DNA of 11,099 nt, taken from the NCBI GenBank assembly GCA_009787945.1, contig WQSI01000005.1, forward strand, positions 22,859-33,957. The letters are read 5' to 3'. Numbering within the stretch: position 1 is the first letter of the stretch; each line of letters starts with the position of its first letter. The position numbers and the translations under genes were made by a program. The notes below the pieces were generated by a model, which had not been told where the DNA came from, ran no database searches, and saw only the letters and a list, made by a program, of their open reading frames with translations. Below are positions 7,337-11,099 of this stretch, piece after piece. Origin of the DNA: Defluviitaleaceae bacterium (GTDB lineage Bacteria; Bacillota; Clostridia; Lachnospirales; WRAX01).

Positions 7337-8047
7337 CTAATGAGTTATCCTTTCAGCTCCTGCATACACATTAAAACGCATACCGCGGGCAAAACCCACA
7401 AGGGTCATGCCCACCTTTTGGGCAAGGGCAAGGGAAACATTTGTTGGGCCAGACTGGCTGATAAGTATTGGGATGCCAAGCCTTGCGGTTTTAAGCACAA
7501 TTTCTGTGGAAATTCTGCCGCTGATTAGCAGCACCCCTTCGCTTATGGGCAAATTTTCCATAAGAGCTTTGCCAACAACCTTATCAACAGCGTTGTGCCT
7601 TCCCACATCCTCATAAAAAATGTTATCGCCATTTTTAAAGTGCAAAGTGGCAAAATGCACCCCACCTCCTTCGTTAAAGAGGGTGGATTGTTTGTTGAAA
7701 TTGTGCATCATGTCAACAATTTCTTGATAGGCTAGGGTTTGCGTTCCGCTAAGACGCTGCAAATCTTCTTCGCCAGTGGTTGGCGGGGCTATTGGCTCTT
7801 TGGTAAATACAAAAACATTGCCTGTACAGGTGGCTTCTATTTTTTCAATGTCACCAAAAGATTTTATCAATCCTTCGGCAAACATAAAGCCCACTGCCAT
7901 TTCCTCAAAATGCTGGGGCAGGCACATCATGGAAAGGTAAAGCTCGCCATTAATTACAAGGTTTGCCCTAAGCTCACGAATGACAGCATCACCTTTTTTC
8001 TTGCTTCCTGTGCTGTCAAACCTTATTATTTTTTCTTGATTAATCAC
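7337..8047 (-). CDS. fdhD: FdhD-like protein lacking the catalytic cysteine loop
   Basis: The 236-residue product is clearly FdhD (sulfur transfer to the molybdenum cofactor of formate dehydrogenases), with LRANLVINGELYLS, EEMAVGFMFAEGLI, FNEGGGVH, YEDVGRHNAVDKVVG and LISGRISTEI. Compared with the neighbouring paralogue, about 19 residues are missing between EPIAP (85-89) and YQEI (107-110), exactly where the paralogue has SGC100AHG. The remaining cysteines, Cys42 and Cys74, lie elsewhere. The start was placed at GTG 8047 because GGAGG lies eight bases upstream and it overlaps the previous stop by eight bases; the longer frame from 8119 would run through the end of the upstream fdhD. It may be a structural partner of the active copy or a cofactor-binding protein without sulfurtransferase activity. 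Confidence 0.88.
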   Translation of the reverse strand: MINQEKIIRFDSTGSKKKGDAVIRELRANLVINGELYLSMMCLPQHFEEMAVGFMFAEGLIKSFGDIEKIEATCTGNVFVFTKEPIAPPTTGEEDLQRLSGTQTLAYQEIVDMMHNFNKQSTLFNEGGGVHFATLHFKNGDNIFYEDVGRHNAVDKVVGKALMENLPISEGVLLISGRISTEIVLKTARLGIPILISQSGPTNVSLALAQKVGMTLVGFARGMRFNVYAGAERITH

Positions 8048-8825
8048 GCCCGCCGCCTCCTTTACCAATTCTGTTTTCGCCGCAATATATATTAAAACGG
8101 CGGCCTCTAGCAAACCCAATTAAAGTTATGCCCGATTTTTCTGCAATTGCTAAGGACATGGACGTTGGGCCAGAGCGGGATATTATGGTGGGGATGCCTG
8201 CCCGAATTGTTTTTAAGGCGATTTCTGTGGATATGCGCCCGCTGGTTAGCAGTGCCGCCTTGGTAAGGGGCAGGTTTTTCATCAATGCCGCCCCAACCAC
8301 CTTGTCAACGGCATTGTGGCGACCAATATCCTCAAAAAATATACCCTGACCATCTCCCGAGCATAATGCCGCTGAATGAACACCGCCAGCTTCGTTAAAA
8401 ATAGGGGATTGTTTGTTAAAACGCTCCATAATTTCGGTAATTTCTAAATATGTCCATGTTTGGGGGTTGTCCAAGGTGGGCAAGCCCGTTTGGTTTAGAA
8501 ACGCCAAATTTACCGTGCCATGGGCGCAACCAGACACCAACACCCTTTTTTCAGACTTATTTGCCGCTATAGGCTGGTGGGTAGCAACAAAAACATCCCC
8601 GTCTGCAGTGGCTTTTATGCTTCTAATATCATCAAAAACTTTTATTAAGCCTTCAGAGTACATAAAACCAACTGCCCACTCTTCCAAAAATTGGGGCAAA
8701 ACCATAACGGAAAGATAGGGCGTTCCATTTATTATTAGGTTTGCACGGGTTTCGCGTACAACAGGGTCGGTTATCTCGTGTATGCCTCTGCTGTCGTATC
8801 TTATTATTGGCACATAATCAATCAT
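8040..8825 (-). CDS. fdhD: FdhD, sulfurtransferase for formate dehydrogenase
   Basis: The 261-residue protein matches FdhD along its length: RETRANLIINGTPYLS, EEWAVGFMYSEGLI, the loop LVSGCAHGT with Cys100 in the position of the persulfide-carrying cysteine, FNEAGGVHSAAL, FEDIGRHNAVDKVVG (about 164-178) and TSGRISTEIALK. FdhD takes sulfur from a cysteine desulfurase and passes it to the bis-molybdopterin cofactor before insertion into formate dehydrogenase. Only one cysteine is present in the loop, in place of the CxxC of the E. coli protein. The ATG at 8825 is preceded by GGAGG, which overlaps the mobB stop. It forms one operon with mobB, the second fdhD and the lipoprotein gene, opposite the fdhA it should serve. 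The C-terminus is glycine-rich (GKGGGGRD) because it encodes the next gene's ribosome binding site. Confidence 0.95.
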   Translation of the reverse strand: MIDYVPIIRYDSRGIHEITDPVVRETRANLIINGTPYLSVMVLPQFLEEWAVGFMYSEGLIKVFDDIRSIKATADGDVFVATHQPIAANKSEKRVLVSGCAHGTVNLAFLNQTGLPTLDNPQTWTYLEITEIMERFNKQSPIFNEAGGVHSAALCSGDGQGIFFEDIGRHNAVDKVVGAALMKNLPLTKAALLTSGRISTEIALKTIRAGIPTIISRSGPTSMSLAIAEKSGITLIGFARGRRFNIYCGENRIGKGGGGRD

Positions 8826-8832
8826 TATAATT

Positions 8833-9399
8833 TTACCTCCATGTGTGGGCGGGGTATTGCAGGCTGTTTATTAGATAGCGAACACGGTTAAAGTCAGGTT
8901 GCCAATGGTACACCCTGTCCTCGATATGGTCAACCATCTGGATAATGTCTTTTGTGGCATCAATGGCGGGAACGCCGTAATACTCATCAATTTCAGAGGA
9001 AATTCGTCCAGATACGCAAAACACCATGTCGCTCCATTTCATGCGCAAATCTTCCTCGGTGTGAGCCGTTACAATTGTTGGCACTAAAATGTCGCTGACA
9101 CCTTCTAGCACCACCCAATCACATTCTTCTTGATAAAAATTTAATAATTTTTCTGTTGATATGCGGTTTGGGAACATTATGCTGGTTTCGCCCTTAGCAT
9201 GGGCAGATACAATTTGTGACCCTGCCGTGCGGTGGCGTCGTGTGTCCGTTTCTGGGTCTGCATCCATTTCAAAACCGTCGCAATGTATATATTTAACAGA
9301 ACCTACTCGATAGCCCCGCACCATTAGCTCCCTAATAATATGTTCGGTTGTGGTGGTTTTGCCGCTGTTGGTTATTCCGCAAATAGCAAATGCTCTCAT
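8833..9399 (-). CDS. mobB: Molybdopterin-guanine dinucleotide biosynthesis adaptor MobB
   Basis: The 188-residue P-loop protein has a Walker A motif GITNSGKTTTT (from Gly8), then RGYRVGSVKYIH, the DADPETDTRRHRTAGS region, and DWVVLEGVSD at the Walker B position, matching MobB. MobB binds GTP and assists MobA in making the bis-molybdopterin guanine dinucleotide cofactor that formate dehydrogenases use; MobA is not in the window. The start at ATG 9399 is chosen because GGGGG lies seven bases upstream and the P-loop then begins at residue 8, as in the family. An upstream extension to 9531 would be read through the terminator and riboswitch. It is the first gene of the riboswitch-controlled operon. 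Confidence 0.93.
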   Translation of the reverse strand: MRAFAICGITNSGKTTTTEHIIRELMVRGYRVGSVKYIHCDGFEMDADPETDTRRHRTAGSQIVSAHAKGETSIMFPNRISTEKLLNFYQEECDWVVLEGVSDILVPTIVTAHTEEDLRMKWSDMVFCVSGRISSEIDEYYGVPAIDATKDIIQMVDHIEDRVYHWQPDFNRVRYLINSLQYPAHTWR

Positions 9400-9435
9400 C
9401 TGTATACCCCCTAAATATATTGTTAAAAAAGTATC

Positions 9436-9463
9436 AAAAAACGACCATACCCTAGGAAGGTCG
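9436..9463 (-). terminator. Intrinsic terminator of the Moco riboswitch expression platform
   Basis: Read on the minus strand, CGACC (complement of 9459-9463) pairs with GGTCG (complement of 9442-9446) around a 12-base loop and is followed at once by six T (9436-9441). It lies after the aptamer and 37 bases before mobB, where premature termination would switch the operon off. Confidence 0.75.
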
Positions 9464-9500
9464 CAAAAGTAAGCAATAATTTGCTTTTGCTCTCCTTTCC
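9455..9500 (-). promoter_or_regulatory. Probable antiterminator of the Moco riboswitch
   Basis: On the minus strand GGAAAGG (complement of 9494-9500) can pair with CCTTCC (complement of 9455-9460), with one bulged A, enclosing a separate stem GCAAAAG/CTTTTGC (9463-9490). This uses the 3' side of aptamer stem P1 and the 5' side of the terminator, so it excludes both. Ligand-stabilised P1 would therefore allow termination, which makes it an OFF switch. Confidence 0.55.
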
Positions 9501-9580
9501 AATGGGGAGGCGGCAAGGTTTCCCTAACCACCCGCGGCTTTTATCCATAGGTTCAAACCCTTAGGCATCAAGCTCGGAGA
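9491..9580 (-). ncRNA. Molybdenum cofactor riboswitch aptamer (Moco/Tuco RNA motif)
   Basis: On the minus strand the RNA begins UCUCCGAGCUUGAUGCC and ends GCCUCCCCAUUGGAAAGGAGA. The ends pair as P1 (UCUCC/GGAGA), and between them are a GGGUUUGAACC hairpin region and a GGUUAGGGAAACC hairpin closed by GCGG/CCGC. These conserved blocks and their order match my memory of the Moco riboswitch (RF01055). It senses molybdenum cofactor, or the tungsten form in variants missing one stem; I cannot tell which here. It lies between a consensus promoter and mobB. Confidence 0.88.
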
Positions 9581-9595
9581 TGTTTTATTGACTTT

Positions 9596-9624
9596 ATTAT
9601 ACACAATAACCCAAAGCTTGTCAA
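9596..9624 (-). promoter_or_regulatory. Consensus sigma-A promoter of the mobB-fdhD-fdhD-lipoprotein operon
   Basis: On the minus strand TTGACA (complement of 9619-9624) and TATAAT (complement of 9596-9601) are separated by exactly 17 bases; both hexamers are perfect. Transcription should begin near 9589, about nine bases before the riboswitch aptamer. Confidence 0.85.
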
Positions 9625-9749
9625 CTACAAATTGAAATTTCTATATATTGATATTTTTTTATCGAAATAATTTGAAATAATAAATATAAAACGTGTCTTT
9701 ATCGCTGATATTAATATATAGTATTATAAAAATCTATAACTGTAAACAC
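9625..9749. other. AT-rich spacer between divergent promoters
   Basis: About 125 bases of very AT-rich DNA separate the -35 boxes of the mobB and fdhA promoters. I see no gene and no clear regulator site; the most regular element is a weak short palindrome ending in GATATTTTTTTATC (around 9650-9663). Any protein regulator shared by the two operons would bind here. Confidence 0.5.
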
Positions 9750-9779
9750 TTGACAGGAAAATATTAACTATGGTATACT
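9750..9779 (+). promoter_or_regulatory. Sigma-A promoter of fdhA
   Basis: TTGACA (9750-9755, perfect) and TATACT (9774-9779) have an 18-base spacer, and TG at 9771-9772 gives an extended -10 (TGGTATACT). Transcription should start near 9786, which leaves a leader of about 250 bases before the fdhA ATG. Confidence 0.8.
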
Positions 9780-9780
9780 A

Positions 9781-10001
9781 TTTTTGTGTTAAATATTTTT
9801 ACATTTTCTGAACATAATATTATTGATAATTTTATATCAAAGTTAGGTGTTCTCGGTTGGTGCGTGTTGTCCAGTTGCTCATAGATTGTGGTTCTCCTTG
9901 GAATTTCGATGATAAAAAAGGGTGCCGCAAACCCCTTATTCGAGCAACTGAACAATGTGCATCAACCACCCCCGCATATTGATTAATATTTAACACAAAA
10001 A
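9781..10001 (+). repeat. Nested inverted repeats forming a structured fdhA leader (unknown RNA or MITE-like element)
   Basis: An outer perfect 17-bp inverted repeat (arms 9781-9797 and 9985-10001, TTTTTGTGTTAAATATT and complement) encloses an inner 26-base inverted repeat (arms 9855-9880 and 9942-9967). In RNA, 25 of the 26 inner positions pair, five of them as G-U. The 61-base inner loop contains a further GGGT/ACCC hairpin around GCCGCAA (9919-9934). The start of transcription falls in the first outer arm, and the second outer arm ends about 20 bases before the fdhA ribosome binding site, so the pattern looks like a closed RNA domain. I do not recognise a known riboswitch. A small palindromic mobile element is the alternative, but no clear target duplication is visible. 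Confidence 0.75.
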
Positions 10002-10012
10002 AATCAAAAAAT

Positions 10013-10026
10013 CTAAGCTTAGGAGG
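10013..10026 (+). promoter_or_regulatory. fdhA ribosome binding site overlapping a palindrome
   Basis: The palindrome CTAAGCTTAG (10013-10022) shares its last two bases with a perfect AGGAGG (10021-10026), seven bases before the fdhA ATG. The overlap could affect access of the ribosome, though a 10-base palindrome alone is a weak hairpin. Confidence 0.6.
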
Positions 10027-10033
10027 AAACAAA

Positions 10034-11099
10034 ATGGCTAAAATTACCATCAATGGTTCAACCTATTGTGCAGAGCAGGGTCAAACCATTCTCCAAGTAT
10101 GTCAGAAAAACGGCATACATGTGCCGACTTTCTGCTTCGACCCTCGTCTTAAACCTGGCGGAACATGCCGAATTTGTGTAGTTGAAATCGAAGGCAAGGA
10201 CAATCTTATGGTTTCTTGTGCTGTGCCTGTAACTGACGGCATGGTTGTCCAAACCAACTCTGCCAAAGTAAAGGCAGAGAGAAAATCCATTCTTGAGAAT
10301 GTTGTTGCAAAGACAAGCGTGGATGCATCAAGCCCCAACGCCACAGGCAACAGCAAGCTTGTAAGCTACGCCAAAGAATATGGCGTGGAAATTCCAAAGC
10401 AAGACAAGAAAGAAAATATTGTTATCGAAACTGAAGTTTTCACCATGGACAGCAGTAAGTGTATTAGATGCCAGCTTTGTGCAAAAGTTGCCAACAACCT
10501 GCAACACTGCGGAGCTTTAAATGTTAGAGGTAAAATAACCGATGACAGTTTTGGTTTTGATTTTGACCCCGAAAAATGCGTACGTTGTGGTAACTGCGTT
10601 GCGGCATGTCCAACGGAAGCTCTTGTTACCAAAAAAGACGTGCCTTATAGCGCAGGCAATGTGACAAAAACCCAAGCCACCTGCCCGTTTTGCGGTGTTG
10701 GTTGCCAAATTAACTATCTTGTTAAAGAAGGCAGAATTGTTGGTGCAGAGCCTGTAATGGATGCTGTAAACAACGGGCTTCTTTGCGTAAAAGGACGCTT
10801 TGGTTATCATTATGTACAGCATGAAAGCCGCGTAAAAACTCCACTTATCCGCAAAAATGGTAAAATGGAGCCAGCCACTTGGGACGAAGCTCTAAGCCTT
10901 ATCCATGAAAAGTTAGGCGGCATTAAAGAGAAGAATGGCGGCGAAGCCATCACTTTCTTTGGCTCTGGTAAAGCTAACAACGAAGCAAACTACATGCTTC
11001 AAAAATTTGCCCGCGCGGTTATCGGCTCTAACTCTGTCGATATATGCGCCCGCCTCTGACACTCCACAACTGTTACTGCACTGGTAGTGCAGCTTGGTA
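10034..11099 (+). CDS. fdhA: Formate dehydrogenase catalytic subunit FdhA, selenocysteine-containing, N-terminal 355 residues
   Basis: The protein oxidises formate or reduces CO2 at a Mo/W bis-molybdopterin site. Residues 1-78 are a [2Fe-2S] domain with C34, C45, C48 and C62. Residues about 83-117 align with the NuoG-type His-Cys [4Fe-4S] domain, but its four ligand positions are T94, A98, P101 and S107. Then come two ferredoxin-type motifs: C143, C146, C149, A153 with a new C159, and C182, C185, C188, C192. The catalytic domain starts with C217, C220, C224 and C251, followed by the active-site lysine K253. The frame meets TGA at 11057-11059 after VDICARL and continues HSTTVTAL, the selenocysteine context of formate dehydrogenases, so residue 342 is read as selenocysteine. 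The gene continues past the window. It has its own promoter and long leader and is divergent from mobB-fdhD. Confidence 0.95.
11057..11092 (+). promoter_or_regulatory. Selenocysteine codon and bacterial SECIS hairpin in fdhA
   Basis: TGA at 11057-11059 is followed 16 bases later by a perfect 7-bp stem, CTGCACT (11076-11082) and AGTGCAG (11086-11092), with loop GGT. A GGU apical loop at this distance is the form bound by SelB in known bacterial SECIS elements such as E. coli fdhF. The stem is part of the coding sequence (residues T-A-L-V-V-Q). Confidence 0.9.

Noticed and set aside
8048..8119. ATG start giving the second FdhD a 24-residue extension.
   Set aside because: It overlaps the end of the first fdhD by 80 bases and lacks family similarity, while GTG 8047 has GGAGG at the right distance.
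9400..9531. A 44-residue N-terminal extension of MobB in an open frame.
   Set aside because: It would be translated through the terminator and riboswitch, and the ATG at 9399 has a good ribosome binding site with the P-loop at the normal distance.
9832..9882. Minus-strand 16-codon frame (MSNWTTRTNREHLTLI) with AAGGAG upstream.
   Set aside because: The spacing to the ribosome binding site is too wide, no promoter is evident, and its codons coincide with the inner stem of the fdhA leader.
9919..9938. AAGGGTGCCGC resembling the T-box AGGGTGG-ACCGCG motif.
   Set aside because: The full T-box consensus, specifier stem and terminator are absent, and the downstream gene is not an amino-acid gene.
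11057..11059. TGA as a true stop or nonsense mutation in fdhA.
   Set aside because: The flanking residues, the SECIS-like hairpin and the open frame after it fit selenocysteine insertion.
1..11099. tRNA, rRNA, CRISPR array, transposase or phage genes.
   Set aside because: None was seen on either strand.

Overview
The window looks like an anaerobic member of the Bacillota, most likely class Clostridia. The evidence is AT-rich intergenic DNA with consensus sigma-A promoters, strong AGGAGG-type ribosome binding sites with frequent TTG/GTG starts, a Firmicutes-style lipoprotein, a DUF6273-type protein and a selenocysteine-containing formate dehydrogenase. Nearly every recognisable gene serves molybdenum/tungsten (Mo/W) uptake, cofactor maturation, or a Mo/W enzyme. 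I cannot name the genus.

Region 1 (1-5031, + strand) is a tightly packed, partly overlapping run. It holds the C-terminal part of an ABC transporter ATPase (probably tungstate/molybdate), moeA, a longer MoeA fused to a periplasmic-binding-protein-like domain, a short MOSC-domain protein and a MOT1-family molybdate/sulfate transporter. Region 2 (5050-6349, +) has its own likely promoter and carries a 56-residue 2[4Fe-4S] ferredoxin, a zinc-ribbon/coiled-coil/DUF6273 protein of unknown role, and a 43-residue hypothetical peptide. A 12-bp hairpin at 6354-6382 separates it from the convergent operon.

Region 3 (9624 down to 6393, - strand) is one operon. A perfect consensus sigma-A promoter is followed by a molybdenum-cofactor (Moco/Tuco) riboswitch with a readable antiterminator/terminator platform. 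Then come mobB, fdhD, a second fdhD lacking the catalytic-cysteine loop, and a lipoprotein built of two sulfite-oxidase-fold-like repeats with no cofactor cysteine.

Region 4 (9750 to the right edge, +) is transcribed divergently. A strong promoter leads into a ~240-nt leader dominated by two nested long inverted repeats, then fdhA, whose catalytic selenocysteine is encoded by the in-frame TGA at 11057-11059, followed by a SECIS-like hairpin. fdhA runs off the window.

Together the genes import molybdate/tungstate, insert the metal into molybdopterin (MoeA), add a nucleotide (MobB), sulfurate the cofactor (FdhD) and supply a selenocysteine formate dehydrogenase. The most unusual points are the unexplained fdhA leader RNA, the active/inactive FdhD pair, and the FdhA N-terminus. 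FdhA has lost all four ligands of the His-Cys iron-sulfur cluster and has shifted one ligand of a second cluster.
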